Origin: Nitrospirota bacterium | GTDB taxonomy: Bacteria > Nitrospirota > Thermodesulfovibrionia > Thermodesulfovibrionales > JdFR-85 | Assembly (NCBI GenBank): GCA_035873375.1 | Contig: JAYWMQ010000013.1 | Span: 1 to 64,000, forward strand | Direction of reading: 5' to 3' | Length of the DNA stretch: 64,000 nucleotides | Shown here: in pieces, positions 20,643 to 32,357 of the stretch | Layout of the letters: each line of letters begins with the position of its first letter | Position numbering within the stretch: the stretch's first letter is position 1 | Position numbers and translations under genes: made by a program | Notes under the pieces: model-generated | The model's input: only the letters and a program-made list of their open reading frames with translations | Told to the model about the DNA's origin: nothing | Database searches by the model: none

Positions 20643-21317
20643 GTGGAAGGTGGCGGTTATCTGATAAACATTCCGGGGGTCCCCCCATATGTAACATATT
20701 CCTGGCTTGCAATGGGCATACTCATCCTGATGGCAATCCTCGTCAGGGCCTCTATAAAGCTTGTACCGTCCGGGTTTCAGAACTTTATTGAAATGGTAAT
20801 TGATGCCATCTACAACCTTTGTGAGGAGACCATCGGGGAGCACTGGACAGCAACCTTCTTTCCCTTGATCGGGACACTCGGCATATACATACTGGTCTGT
20901 AATTACATGGGCCTGATCCCTGGATTCGACTCCCCGACAGCCAATATAAACACTACGGCTTCATGTGCCATTCCGGTTTTTCTTGCCACACATTACTATG
21001 GGGTGAAGGTTCACGGGTTTAAATATATCAAACACTTTCTCGGACCGATGCGTTCCATCTTTGCACTGCCCCTGATGATAATGATGTTCTTTATTGAAGT
21101 CATCGGACACTTGGTCAGGCCCGTAACCCTGTCTGTCAGGCTCTTCGGTAATATGATGGCAAAACATATCCTGCTTGCAGTTCTTGCCGTATTAACTCCC
21201 ATTGGAATACCTGTACTCGTTCTCGGACTGGGCGTGATTGTCGGACTTGTTCAGGCCTTTGTCTTTGTGTTACTAAGTATCATGTATCTTGCCGGTGCCG
21301 TAGAAGAGGCACATTAA
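20643..21317 (+). CDS. atpB: F-type ATP synthase subunit a (AtpB)
   Basis: Membrane subunit that forms the two ion half-channels beside the c-ring. 224 aa with about five hydrophobic helices. The essential arginine lies in RPVTLSVRLFGNMMAKH, and the C-terminal helix has the family's conserved Gln in GLVQAFVFVLLS. Start is GTG, decided by AGGAGG five bases upstream; an ATG alternative is not available near by. Paired with atpE 30 nt downstream. The other subunits (b, delta, alpha, gamma, beta, epsilon) are not here, so the ATP synthase genes are split into at least two loci, as in several Desulfobacterota and Nitrospirota. Confidence 0.92.
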   Translation: MEGGGYLINIPGVPPYVTYSWLAMGILILMAILVRASIKLVPSGFQNFIEMVIDAIYNLCEETIGEHWTATFFPLIGTLGIYILVCNYMGLIPGFDSPTANINTTASCAIPVFLATHYYGVKVHGFKYIKHFLGPMRSIFALPLMIMMFFIEVIGHLVRPVTLSVRLFGNMMAKHILLAVLAVLTPIGIPVLVLGLGVIVGLVQAFVFVLLSIMYLAGAVEEAH

Positions 21318-21332
21318 TATTAGTCTTTATGA

Positions 21333-21692
<360 letters not shown>

Positions 21693-21743
21693 ATCTTTAC
21701 AGGCTCTTTCTTTACAAAGACTTACAATTATTCAGATCCACGG

Positions 21744-21778
21744 AAAGGCGGGATAACTTATCCTGCCTTTCTTTTTTT
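21744..21778 (+). terminator. Intrinsic terminator of atpBE
   Basis: AAAGGCGGGATA and TATCCTGCCTTT form a stem of about 12 bp (one G-T pair), followed by CTTTTTTT. Located 52 nt after the atpE stop. Confidence 0.82.
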
Positions 21779-21878
21779 AGCAGTCACCTCCGGGTACTGC
21801 TAAACACAGACAACCTCTTTTGTAAATATCGGTTTCGGATAAAATACCACATACTCACAAGACAGGAGTGATATAACG

Positions 21879-22508
21879 ATGGGTTTGGAGATAAAAACCA
21901 TAGTAGTCGGACAGCTTGAGGTAAACTGTTATATTGTTTATGATGCTGAAAACAGGGAGGCAATTGTTGTAGACCCGGGAGATGAACCTGACAGGATTCT
22001 GGATTTAATAACAGCTGATAACCTGAAGGTAAGGCACATTGTCTGTACGCACACACACTTTGATCACGTAGGCGCCATACCTGAACTCAGGGAAAATACC
22101 GGAGCACAGATAGTTATTCACAAAAAAGAGTCTGAAATTTACGAGGCAGCACGGGATATGGCCGCCCTTTGGGGCTATGACGTAGACCCCCTGCCTCCCC
22201 CGGACATTTTTATTTCAGAAGGTGACGAGATCAAGACAGGGAATCTTGTCTTCAGGGTAATACATACACCCGGGCACAGCCCCGGAGGGATATGCCTCTA
22301 TGGCAATGGAATCGTGATAACCGGGGATACACTCTTTGCGGGTTCCGTAGGGAGAACGGATTTCCCCGGCGGAGACATTAACCTGCTGAAAGAGTCTTTT
22401 AAACGTCTCATGTCCCTGCCCGAGGATACTGTAGTTCTGCCTGGTCACGGTCCCCAGTCAACAATAGGCAGGGAAAAGAGAGAGAACTTTTTTATTAACG
22501 AAGTCTAA
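21879..22508 (+). CDS. MBL-fold hydrolase (glyoxalase II-like)
   Basis: 209-aa metallo-beta-lactamase-fold enzyme of the YcbL/GloB-like thioesterase group. Motifs: THTHFDHVG (zinc ligands), HTPGHSPGG, ITGDTLFAGSVGRTD, and the terminal LPGHGPQSTIG with the last His. Substrates in this group are glutathione or other thioesters. It is shorter than true glyoxalase II, lacking the C-terminal substrate-binding domain. AGGAGTGATATAACG gives a ribosome site. Its stop overlaps the convergent LysM gene by 4 nt. Confidence 0.86.
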   Translation: MGLEIKTIVVGQLEVNCYIVYDAENREAIVVDPGDEPDRILDLITADNLKVRHIVCTHTHFDHVGAIPELRENTGAQIVIHKKESEIYEAARDMAALWGYDVDPLPPPDIFISEGDEIKTGNLVFRVIHTPGHSPGGICLYGNGIVITGDTLFAGSVGRTDFPGGDINLLKESFKRLMSLPEDTVVLPGHGPQSTIGREKRENFFINEV

Positions 22509-23485
22509 AAATAATCCCCTCTCGTAATAGCAGTTTTGCTCTTTGTAACAATGGCAGTAGCGCTTTTCTGTCTCGTACTTATCACCTGAATCTTGCCTAT
22601 CGGCCTGTTTGGCTTTTCAGCCGAGACAAGGGTGAAAGTACTTCCCGGGACAACCCCATCAACTGAACCACGGTCAATATACACAATATCGTAGTTACCA
22701 CTGATAAGCCTCAGGTCCCTGGCAGCAACAACTGTTCCGCTCACAGCCGGAGACTTTCCTTTAACAAGCGGAAAGGATTCGATGGGATAGTAATTATCGA
22801 TAGGGTCTCCTTTCTGGATTTCTATAAAGGACTTTATCACCTTCGCCTTGGTGAATCCCGCTTCCCGACCTGTCACCTCAATAACCCCGGTTAATTCAAT
22901 CAGGTTGCCGAGTACTTCACCGGTTGATGGATGCCTTATCACTCCCAGTGAACGTTCGGCATAAAACTTCTTTCCATTCTCCGGCACGGCATTATTATAT
23001 AGTTTTATATATACAAGATCATCCTTTCCGATAAGTGTCCGTTCATCCGGAGTTGCAACAATTTTCCCCACCCCTGGAATTACCTTGTCAATATAGCCGC
23101 TTGCAGCGATCATGTCCGCATCAACCACAAAGGGTTGCCGTGGTGCAATCGTAATGGCCTTCTCCTCAATCTTTTCCACAGGCACAGGTTGTTCCTTTCT
23201 GACCTCTTTTTCTTCAGGAAGCCTGATGTTGATCTGTTTCTGCAACATGTAACGCGGAAGCCTCAGATGCTGTCCGGGGAAGATAAGGTCGGGGTTTTTC
23301 ACCGTTGGGTTCTCCTTCCAGACATTCGGCCACAGGAATGGGTCTTCGAACTTGCCTCCTGTAATGTCCCAGAGGGTATCACCCTTTTTAACAGTGTACT
23401 CCACATACTCACTCTCTCCGGCCATAATGCGTAAAGGCATGAGCAGTGAAAGTGATATAATCAGGAAAATAAAAGTTGCTTTCAT
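22505..23485 (-). CDS. Secreted LysM-domain protein
   Basis: 326-aa exported protein. A signal peptide covers residues 1-22 (hydrophobic core, MAG-E cleavage region). A LysM domain follows at about 29-78 (YTVKKGDTLWDITG, FLWPNVWKENP, NPDLIFPGQHLRLP), expected to bind peptidoglycan. The remaining 230 residues are beta-rich with repeated short strands, of the kind found in periplasmic LysM proteins of delta-type bacteria; no enzyme motif is seen. AGGAGAATTGAT precedes the ATG. Transcribed convergently with the upstream hydrolase. Confidence 0.83.
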   Translation of the reverse strand: MKATFIFLIISLSLLMPLRIMAGESEYVEYTVKKGDTLWDITGGKFEDPFLWPNVWKENPTVKNPDLIFPGQHLRLPRYMLQKQINIRLPEEKEVRKEQPVPVEKIEEKAITIAPRQPFVVDADMIAASGYIDKVIPGVGKIVATPDERTLIGKDDLVYIKLYNNAVPENGKKFYAERSLGVIRHPSTGEVLGNLIELTGVIEVTGREAGFTKAKVIKSFIEIQKGDPIDNYYPIESFPLVKGKSPAVSGTVVAARDLRLISGNYDIVYIDRGSVDGVVPGSTFTLVSAEKPNRPIGKIQVISTRQKSATAIVTKSKTAITRGDYF

Positions 23486-23747
23486 ATCAATTCTCCTTTC
23501 ACAAATATTAGTTCTTATATAACAATAACCAACTTTATCAAAAGTGTCAACAGTTTTTTATGTCAGGCATGCTTAAGAGCTTCTGTTGTCGGTATTGCCC
23601 GGTGGCTGATATAAACCCTATTATACATGCCTGTTATAATAAAATGCCACTTGGCTGATTGGTCAACTTCCTGTTGTTTATATATTTATTATGGTAAAAT
23701 ACGTTTAATTAATGTGAAAAAGCATTTATTGAAAAGAGGGGCTGGCA

Positions 23748-24458
23748 ATGTCTAACAACAAACGTGTAATTATAGTTGACGATGAACCGGATATCATTGA
23801 CCTTGTAGTATATAATCTCAGGAAAGAGGGGTTCGTCACAGACAGCGCCCGTAGTGGAACAGAGGCGTTAAAGAAGATCCGGGAGGGGAAATTTGACATT
23901 GTCATCCTTGACCTGATGCTTCCGGAGATGGACGGTCTGGAGTTGTGCAGGATTCTGAAGAAAGACCCCGCACTGTCGGATATGCCTATCATAATGTTGA
24001 CTGCAAAGGGAGAAGAGATTGACAGGATATTGGGGCTTGAGCTTGGGGCCGATGACTATATTACAAAACCCTTCAGTCCGAGAGAGATGGTGGCACGGGT
24101 AAACGCAGTCCTCAGACGTTCCGGATTAAAAAGAGATGGCGGAGACGGCAAGGGTGTGCTGAAAATCGGCAACCTGGAGATTGACAGAGAGAAATACACT
24201 GTGAAAAAAAATGGCCTGCCCCTCTCCCTCAGCATCAGGGAATTCAAGCTGCTTCTCTATCTTGCCGAGAGGCCCGGGAGGGTTTTTAGCCGGGATTCAC
24301 TGCTTGATGCGGTCTGGGGCGACGATGCCTATGTAGAGCCAAGGACTGTTGATGTTCATATAAGGAGGCTGCGGGAACGAGTGGAGGACAACCCGTCAAC
24401 TCCGGCATATATCCTTACGAGAAGAGGAGTTGGTTACTATTTTGCTGAAGAGGTGTAG
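23748..24458 (+). CDS. PhoB/OmpR-family response regulator
   Basis: 236-aa DNA-binding response regulator. The receiver domain at 5-118 has acidic pair DDEP, phosphoacceptor Asp55 in VILDLMLPEMDG and the conserved Lys in YITKPFSP. A winged-helix domain follows at about 135-235 with RPGRVFSRDSLLDAVWG and VDVHIRRLRERVEDNP. The sequence is closest in style to PhoB. Start ATG is preceded by AGAGGGGCTGGCA. The histidine kinase gene follows after 14 nt, so the pair should work together, probably on phosphate or envelope genes; the stimulus is inferred, not seen. Confidence 0.88.
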   Translation: MSNNKRVIIVDDEPDIIDLVVYNLRKEGFVTDSARSGTEALKKIREGKFDIVILDLMLPEMDGLELCRILKKDPALSDMPIIMLTAKGEEIDRILGLELGADDYITKPFSPREMVARVNAVLRRSGLKRDGGDGKGVLKIGNLEIDREKYTVKKNGLPLSLSIREFKLLLYLAERPGRVFSRDSLLDAVWGDDAYVEPRTVDVHIRRLRERVEDNPSTPAYILTRRGVGYYFAEEV

Positions 24459-24472
24459 CCATATATAACATA

Positions 24473-25792
24473 TTGCATGAAATCATTCTTCCCCTGGCAC
24501 TGTTACTTATCCTCTATCTCCTGATAAGAGACATATACTTAAACAGAAAGATTAAGGAAATCACCGGTTTCATTCAGGAGCTATCGGAAGGAAATCTCAA
24601 AAAACGCCTCTTTCTTAAAAAGGGAGAAAAGTTTTCCGGGATTGTATCAGGTCTGAACAGGATAGCAGAGAGTTTTGAAGAAAAGATACACGAAGCAAAT
24701 GAACAGAGCCACAGGTTGGAATCCACGCTGAAGAATCTTCCCGATGGCATTGTCCTTCTTGATAACAACGATGTGGTCAGGTTTGTTAATCCTGCCTTTG
24801 AAGCCCTTTTTAATGTTAAGTCGTCAAACCTCAGGGGCAGGGGCCTGAACGAGGTAATAAGGGTGCCTGAGCTTACCGAGTTAATCGGGATAATCAGGAC
24901 GGACAGGTCTTTGAAAAAAGAGGCCTTCATCGAACCCATTGATAAATATCTCCTGATAAAGGCCATCCCCTTTTTTGGCAACAGTATCACTGAAAACAAG
25001 TCACATTCTTCGGCAAGCAGGGAGTATACAGGGGCAATGATCGTGTTCAGGGATATTACAGAAGGTAAAAGAACGGACGAGACAAGAAGGGATTTTGTTG
25101 CAAATGTCTCGCATGAACTCAAGACCCCAATAACCGCCATAAGGGGATTTACAGAAACCCTGCTTGACGGTGCAATAGAAGACAGGAATGATGCACTAAG
25201 GTTTCTTAATACCATAAAATCCCATACTGAAAGAATGGACCGTTTAATAGGAGACCTTATAAAACTCTCACGGATTGAATTTGGTGCAATGCCTCTTGAA
25301 AAAAGGTCACTCCCGCTTGAGCCCCTGGTTGACGATGTCTTTAAAGGTTTTGAAACACTTTGCCGTGGAAAGGGGATATCCCTTGAAAAGGATATGCAGA
25401 AGGGGTGCACAGAGATTGAGGCCGACCCCCACCGGCTGACACAGATACTTACAAACCTCATAGACAATGCCGTAAAGTTTACAGAGGCAGGCCGTGTGGC
25501 TGTAAAGGCCAGGAGGCAGGCCACGGGATACATAATCTCGGTTGAGGATACAGGCATGGGGATTCCAAAGAGGCATCTGTCAAGGCTTGGTGAAAGATTT
25601 TTCAGGGTTGACCCTTCACGTTCAAGAGAGCTTGGGGGGACAGGGCTTGGCCTTGCAATTGTAAAACACCTTGTAAGGGCTCATGGCTGGGAGATGAAGA
25701 TAGAGAGCGAGGAGGGTAAGGGAACGGCTGTCAGGATACTGCTGCCTGAACCGGAACCTGCAGGGAAAAAGCTGAGCAACTGCTCAGCATGA
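24473..25792 (+). CDS. PhoR-like sensor histidine kinase
   Basis: 439-aa membrane histidine kinase. One N-terminal membrane segment (about 4-18) is followed by a short linker, then a PAS domain at about 85-195 (LPDGIVLLDNNDVVRFVNPAFE). The dimerisation helix carries His214 in NVSHELKTP. The ATPase domain has N-box TNLIDNAVKF and G-boxes EDTGMGIP and GGTGLGLAIVK. The single membrane helix and PAS layout resemble PhoR. The only fitting start is TTG 24473, 14 nt after the upstream regulator's stop. It ends 10 nt before the convergent FmdB gene. Confidence 0.87.
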   Translation: MHEIILPLALLLILYLLIRDIYLNRKIKEITGFIQELSEGNLKKRLFLKKGEKFSGIVSGLNRIAESFEEKIHEANEQSHRLESTLKNLPDGIVLLDNNDVVRFVNPAFEALFNVKSSNLRGRGLNEVIRVPELTELIGIIRTDRSLKKEAFIEPIDKYLLIKAIPFFGNSITENKSHSSASREYTGAMIVFRDITEGKRTDETRRDFVANVSHELKTPITAIRGFTETLLDGAIEDRNDALRFLNTIKSHTERMDRLIGDLIKLSRIEFGAMPLEKRSLPLEPLVDDVFKGFETLCRGKGISLEKDMQKGCTEIEADPHRLTQILTNLIDNAVKFTEAGRVAVKARRQATGYIISVEDTGMGIPKRHLSRLGERFFRVDPSRSRELGGTGLGLAIVKHLVRAHGWEMKIESEEGKGTAVRILLPEPEPAGKKLSNCSA

Positions 25793-25801
25793 AGAAGGGC
25801 C

Positions 25802-25999
25802 TCAGGTCCCGCCTGAAAAGCCTGAGCTCAGCCCCGGCAAGCCATCTCCGGAGGCAGAACAGGAAAAAGATGTGACAAGTTTTTTTATTTCACTTGAACC
25901 GCAACGGGGGCATATGGTATCCTTTTCTGTAGTTCCGATCCTCTGTAAGAGAGTAAAAGTCTCTTTGCATTTTATACATGTATATTCATATACCGGCAT
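25802..25999 (-). CDS. FmdB-type zinc ribbon protein
   Basis: 65-aa regulatory-type zinc ribbon: MPVYEYTCIKC, then CPRCG about 20 residues on, giving two CxxC knuckles. The C-terminal third is a Ser/Gly-rich tail. Named after FmdB of Methylophilus; the function in bacteria of this kind is not known. Monocistronic on the minus strand, divergent from the receiver-Fis gene. Confidence 0.85.
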   Translation of the reverse strand: MPVYEYTCIKCKETFTLLQRIGTTEKDTICPRCGSSEIKKLVTSFSCSASGDGLPGLSSGFSGGT

Positions 26000-26063
26000 T
26001 TGAAAAAAACCTCCTTAGTCTATAAGTTTAGATACTTTTTATCTTATAAAAATAGAGGACCCT

Positions 26064-27825
<1,762 letters not shown>

Positions 27826-27870
27826 CTATTATAAACTAAATGCAACGGTTTTCAGCCGGGAACATCTCTC

Positions 27871-29127
27871 TCACTCCAGCAAGGCATCCGCCCGGATCAA
27901 GAGTTCGCGCTTGAGGTAGAAGAGCCTTGAGAGCCTGAACCGGGCCTCTGCATAGGCAAGGTTGAGCTCACCGAGTCGGGTGAGCGTTATTGTTCCTGCA
28001 CGGTATTGCCCCCTGGCATCTTCATAGTTTTCTCCTGACAGGGCCACTGACTCCCGCTGCAGTTCTATCCTTCTGTCAACTGATGCAACGCTGACCTTCA
28101 AGTCCCTGACAAGACCGGCCAGCTCTTTTCTGGTCTTCTTTAGTTTATTGTCTGCAACACGCATCTCTGCCATAGTGGCGGCCTTGTTGCTGCTGACAAG
28201 ACCGCCGTCAAGGACATTCCAAGTGAGCTGTATCCCTATATTCCATTCCTGATCCATCTGACCTATATATTCGTTGCTCGACCTGGCAGCAGTCACAAGC
28301 TGAAGTTCCGGCAGGTGCCCCCTCCTTGCAATCTCGTACCGGAGCCGGGAAGTTAAAAGATCGGCCCTAGCGAGTCTTATATCAAGCAGGTGATCCTGCT
28401 TGAAGGCATCCTCGAGTCTCTTCAGGCGTGTTTCAACCCCCCTTATGCTGTCAAGCCTGCCGCGGGGAACGAGGAGTTCTTCCCAGCCCGACCTGCCGAT
28501 TGAGATATTAAAGTCAATAAGTGCCCTGTTGTAAGATTCTTCTCCGGTCTGCAGCTCTTCCATGGCATTATTGAGATTCAGCTTTGCCTGGCGCACATCA
28601 AGAGAAGTCACCATGCCGGCATTCCTGAGGTCTTCTGCATCCCTGAGCTCCTCTTCTCTCTGTGCTGTCCTGTCTTCCAGAATATCAAGAAGGGCTTTCT
28701 GAAAGAGGACGCTGTGAAAGGCTATCCTGACCTGTCTCCGGATCTCTCTCTTCCCGGACTTTTCACTGAATTCCGATAGCCTGTAGAGGTTTTCCTTAAG
28801 ATCCAGACTCCTCAATACCCTGCCGCCTGTCCAGAGCACCTGACTTGCCTCTATTGAGGCGGACTTAAGCCAGTGGGGTGTCTCAAAGCCGGGGAACCAT
28901 TCGACGGTACTGTAATTCCGTAAATACCTTGCCCCGATTCTTGCCTGAGGTTTGACAAAGGCAACCCCTCTCCTGGCATCAGCCCTTAAGGCCTCCGATG
29001 ACTGGACAGTAATCCTGACGGCCTCTGAATCTTCAAGGGCAAGTTTCAGGGCCTCTTCAAGTGTTATAGTGCGGGCAACAGAGGGAAGAAGGAGTATCAG
29101 CAGTAATACAAGAAATTTAATCTTCAA
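27871..29127 (-). CDS. TolC-family outer membrane efflux protein
   Basis: 418-aa outer-membrane channel component of a tripartite pump. The N-terminal signal is LKIKFLVLLLILLLPSVART, then TLEEALKLALEDSEAVR, the usual first helix of TolC-type proteins. Two long coiled-coil repeats follow (about 100-215 and 300-400). Start is TTG inside the sequence TTGA, which overlaps the stop of the RND gene; AGGAGG lies about 7 nt upstream, so translation is coupled. Third gene of a three-gene pump operon (adaptor, RND pump, TolC channel). Confidence 0.87.
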   Translation of the reverse strand: MKIKFLVLLLILLLPSVARTITLEEALKLALEDSEAVRITVQSSEALRADARRGVAFVKPQARIGARYLRNYSTVEWFPGFETPHWLKSASIEASQVLWTGGRVLRSLDLKENLYRLSEFSEKSGKREIRRQVRIAFHSVLFQKALLDILEDRTAQREEELRDAEDLRNAGMVTSLDVRQAKLNLNNAMEELQTGEESYNRALIDFNISIGRSGWEELLVPRGRLDSIRGVETRLKRLEDAFKQDHLLDIRLARADLLTSRLRYEIARRGHLPELQLVTAARSSNEYIGQMDQEWNIGIQLTWNVLDGGLVSSNKAATMAEMRVADNKLKKTRKELAGLVRDLKVSVASVDRRIELQRESVALSGENYEDARGQYRAGTITLTRLGELNLAYAEARFRLSRLFYLKRELLIRADALLE

Positions 29128-32100
29128 GTCTGCACCTCCTTGTCATGCCTCCCGGAGACCCTCCGCAGAAAGAGCCTGAGGGTCTCGGAAAGTTCATACT
29201 CAACCGGGACAATAAGCAGTGTAAGCAGTGTAGCGCTCGATAGCCCCGTTACGAATGCAGTGGCCATGGGCGCCCACGCAACAGACTTGCTCGGAATGCC
29301 TATCGCCATCGGCAGGAGCCCCAGCATGGTGGTGACTGTAGTGATCAGCACAGGACGCATCCTTACACTGCACGCCTCTATTACGGCCTCCCGCAGCGGA
29401 GTACCGGCCCTCCGCCTCCTGTTCATAAAATCTATGAGTATGAGGGAGTCGTTAACTGCAACACCTGCCAGGCCGACAACGGCAAGAAAGCTCCCGATCG
29501 TGAAGGTCGACCTGGTAATGAACATCCCGAACACAACGCCTATAAGGGCAAAGGCAACGGCAGAGATGATGATCATTGGCTGGAAATAATCCTTGAACTG
29601 GGAGGAGAGCACCATGTAGATACAGAGCAGGGCGATGAAAAAAGCAAAGACCAGTGAGGTGTATGCCCGCTTTGTGGACTCAAATTCACCGCCGAAACTT
29701 ATGGTGACCCCCGGATGCTCTCCGGCAATGTTTTCGAAGAATCTCTTGACAAGCACCTGCACCCTGCTTGTGGAGAGGTTTGCCCCTGACTTGATATCCG
29801 AAGAGATGGTGATGGTCGGTTTTCCGTTGTATCTGGTCCTTATAGTGGGTTCGTTCAGGTACTTCATCTCAACGAGGTCTCTGAGAAGCACAGGTGAGGA
29901 GCTGTTCTCAATTACAGGCACGGCCAATATGTCGGCTGGCTCGGAGATGCCGGTCCCCCTGCTGTTGCCAGGGTCATCCGCCCTTGCAAGCCGCACCAGG
30001 AGGTCCACCTCCTCGCCCCTGCTCCTGAACTCGCCTGCGTATCTGCCGTTTAACGCGCCTGCCACAAGAGAAGTTGCAGCCCGGGGAGTGAGGCCGTATT
30101 CAAAGACGGCCTCCTGTCTGGGAATGTATTTGACAACCCTCTGGTTCGTTGCCCTGTTGTCCTCAAGGCCCTGCAGGCCTGAAAACTCCTCACCCGATCC
30201 AAGGTATTGTTTCAAGGCGTCTGCAGCCCTTATCACTTCGCCCATGGTATTACCGGAGATCCTGATGTTAACGGCCTTTCCGGTTGGCGGACCCGTGTTT
30301 TCAGGGAAGACCTTCAGGTATGGTTTCAGTCCGGGATCGCCGTATTTCCGGTCAATAAAATCGTTCACCTTTTCCCGGATAAAATCAAGATGGAGCATCA
30401 GGTCGTTACCGGGATTTTCGGGAAAATCCCTCTCTTTCTCCTCCGGCAGGGTCACTACCACCTGCCCGTAGCGATGGCCTGAATGGAGTGAATAGTCCTC
30501 ATCCTCGTAGAACCCGGCAGCCCCTGATGTTGCAAGGGCCTGTTTACTGCCCATTGACACGATAAACCGCGACAGATCCCTCACTACGGCATCCGTCCTC
30601 TCTATGGACGTGCCCGCGGGCATGATGACGGCAAGGTGGTACCTGAAGTAACTGCCGGGGAAAAACTTCACATTGATGAGGGGTACAATACCTGTGACGG
30701 AAAGGCCGAGGATCAGGAGTGCAAGCAGAAAAATCCCCGAAACAGTCACCATGGTTGCAGCCTTGTGCTCAAGGAGTATATCGAGAATCCTCCGGTAGAG
30801 CCCCCAGAGGGGGGTAAATATAGCTGAGGTGAGGTGATGGGAATTGCCTTTATTATCTGCTGCAGGGCGCACTATTCTTTTCGGGCCCCAGTCGAGTATA
30901 TGTATGGGCAGGATAAAAAGCGCCTCAAAGAGTGAGGCGGCAAGGGCGTAGGATACGGCCTTTGGTATTACGCTGAAGAAATCCCCTGTACTGCCGGTCA
31001 TGATCAGCATGGGGACAAAGGCGAGTATGGTTGTGAGTGACGAACTGATGACCGGCAGCATCACCTCCGAGACACCGTCTATCACAGCCTCTTTCTGGGG
31101 TTTGCCCATCTGCATATGGCGGTAGACATTCTCCAGAATGATTACTGCATCGTCAACGATAATACCGGAGACGAGGACGAAAGAGAAAAGGCTTATCGTG
31201 TTGATGGATTGACCGGTTACTTTAATAAGTATGATTGCGCAGAGAAAGGAGAAGGGAATGCCGATTGCAGTCAGCATGGCATTTCTGAACCCCAGGGTAA
31301 TCCAGAGCACTATGGTTACAAGGACCATGCCAAACAGCATGTTGCCGCTGAGGGTCCTGACCGAGTCCTTTATCTCGATGGTGGAGTCATTTGTAAACTC
31401 AATGGTGACATCGTCCCTGGCATGGGTCTTTTCAAAACGCCGGGAGAGGTCCTTGACCGCCTCGGCGATCCTGATCGAGTTGCCGCTGTCCTCCTTTTTG
31501 ACGAGGAGCCTCAAGGTATTGAGGCCGTTGGTAGAGGAAATCACATCCGGATCCCTGTAGCTTATCGCAGCACTTGTTACAAGGTCTCCCACGCGGAGGA
31601 AGTTTGCATCTCCGTCACGTCGCACAACTACATCCAGTACCTCCTGCTGGGAGGAAAGCCTGCTGCCCGCCTCAAGCATAAACTCGGTGCTGCCTTCCCT
31701 GAACCTCCCTGTTGGAATCTTTGTGTTGGCCGACCCGACTGCATCTGCAACCTGGTCAAATGTAATGCCGGACCTGCGCAGTTTTTCAGGGTCCAGGGAG
31801 ACATGGAACTCCTTTTCGTATTCCCCTGAAAGTGTAACCTCCCGCACACCCGGAATACCGAGGATGCCTGCCTTGAGCTCCCCTGCCAGGAGTTTCAGGC
31901 TCCTGTTCGGGATATCCCCCACTATGTTTACGGCAACAACCGGCATCCACATCTGGGTGTCGGCATACAGGAAGAGGGGTTCATCAACCTCAGGGGGCAA
32001 CTCGTTCCTGATGTTCAATACCCTGAACCTCAATTCATCATAGAGGGCCCTGTAATCAGTGTCGTCAATGAACTTTACCTCTACGGTGGAATAGTTCCGC

Positions 32101-32357
32101 AGTGACCTCGACTGGATATACTCAACGTTTTTAATCCCGTCCAGGGCGTCTTCTATCCTGCTGGTGACCAGGCTTTCCACGTCATCAGCCGAGGCACCGT
32201 AATAGACCGTGGTTATAAAAACCCTCCCCATATCAACGGGGGGCATATTCTCCACAGGTGTGGTAAAAAGGCTGAAGATTCCCGCCACAATAAAGAGAAC
32301 AAATACGATATTGAGGAAGACAGCCTGTCTAATTGTATAGCGGACTACCCTCTTCAT
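29124..32357 (-). CDS. RND efflux transporter (AcrB/MexB-like inner-membrane pump)
   Basis: 1077-aa inner-membrane antiporter of the RND superfamily. The layout is standard: TM1, a large periplasmic loop, TM2-6, TM7, a second loop, TM8-12. The proton-relay pair is in SGIIVDDAVIILENV (two adjacent Asp of TM4), and FRNAMLTAIGIPFSFL precedes it. The C-terminal repeat has VGLAGVAVNDSLILIDFMNRRR, without the Asp pair, as expected. Probably an organic-compound exporter; substrate not inferable. The start ATG overlaps the adaptor stop by 4 nt (ATGA). Confidence 0.92.
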   Translation of the reverse strand: MKRVVRYTIRQAVFLNIVFVLFIVAGIFSLFTTPVENMPPVDMGRVFITTVYYGASADDVESLVTSRIEDALDGIKNVEYIQSRSLRNYSTVEVKFIDDTDYRALYDELRFRVLNIRNELPPEVDEPLFLYADTQMWMPVVAVNIVGDIPNRSLKLLAGELKAGILGIPGVREVTLSGEYEKEFHVSLDPEKLRRSGITFDQVADAVGSANTKIPTGRFREGSTEFMLEAGSRLSSQQEVLDVVVRRDGDANFLRVGDLVTSAAISYRDPDVISSTNGLNTLRLLVKKEDSGNSIRIAEAVKDLSRRFEKTHARDDVTIEFTNDSTIEIKDSVRTLSGNMLFGMVLVTIVLWITLGFRNAMLTAIGIPFSFLCAIILIKVTGQSINTISLFSFVLVSGIIVDDAVIILENVYRHMQMGKPQKEAVIDGVSEVMLPVISSSLTTILAFVPMLIMTGSTGDFFSVIPKAVSYALAASLFEALFILPIHILDWGPKRIVRPAADNKGNSHHLTSAIFTPLWGLYRRILDILLEHKAATMVTVSGIFLLALLILGLSVTGIVPLINVKFFPGSYFRYHLAVIMPAGTSIERTDAVVRDLSRFIVSMGSKQALATSGAAGFYEDEDYSLHSGHRYGQVVVTLPEEKERDFPENPGNDLMLHLDFIREKVNDFIDRKYGDPGLKPYLKVFPENTGPPTGKAVNIRISGNTMGEVIRAADALKQYLGSGEEFSGLQGLEDNRATNQRVVKYIPRQEAVFEYGLTPRAATSLVAGALNGRYAGEFRSRGEEVDLLVRLARADDPGNSRGTGISEPADILAVPVIENSSSPVLLRDLVEMKYLNEPTIRTRYNGKPTITISSDIKSGANLSTSRVQVLVKRFFENIAGEHPGVTISFGGEFESTKRAYTSLVFAFFIALLCIYMVLSSQFKDYFQPMIIISAVAFALIGVVFGMFITRSTFTIGSFLAVVGLAGVAVNDSLILIDFMNRRRRAGTPLREAVIEACSVRMRPVLITTVTTMLGLLPMAIGIPSKSVAWAPMATAFVTGLSSATLLTLLIVPVEYELSETLRLFLRRVSGRHDKEVQT

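Noticed and set aside
24574-25557. 327-codon open frame opposite the histidine kinase gene
   Set aside because: Serine-rich antisense shadow of a clear PhoR-like gene, no family resemblance.
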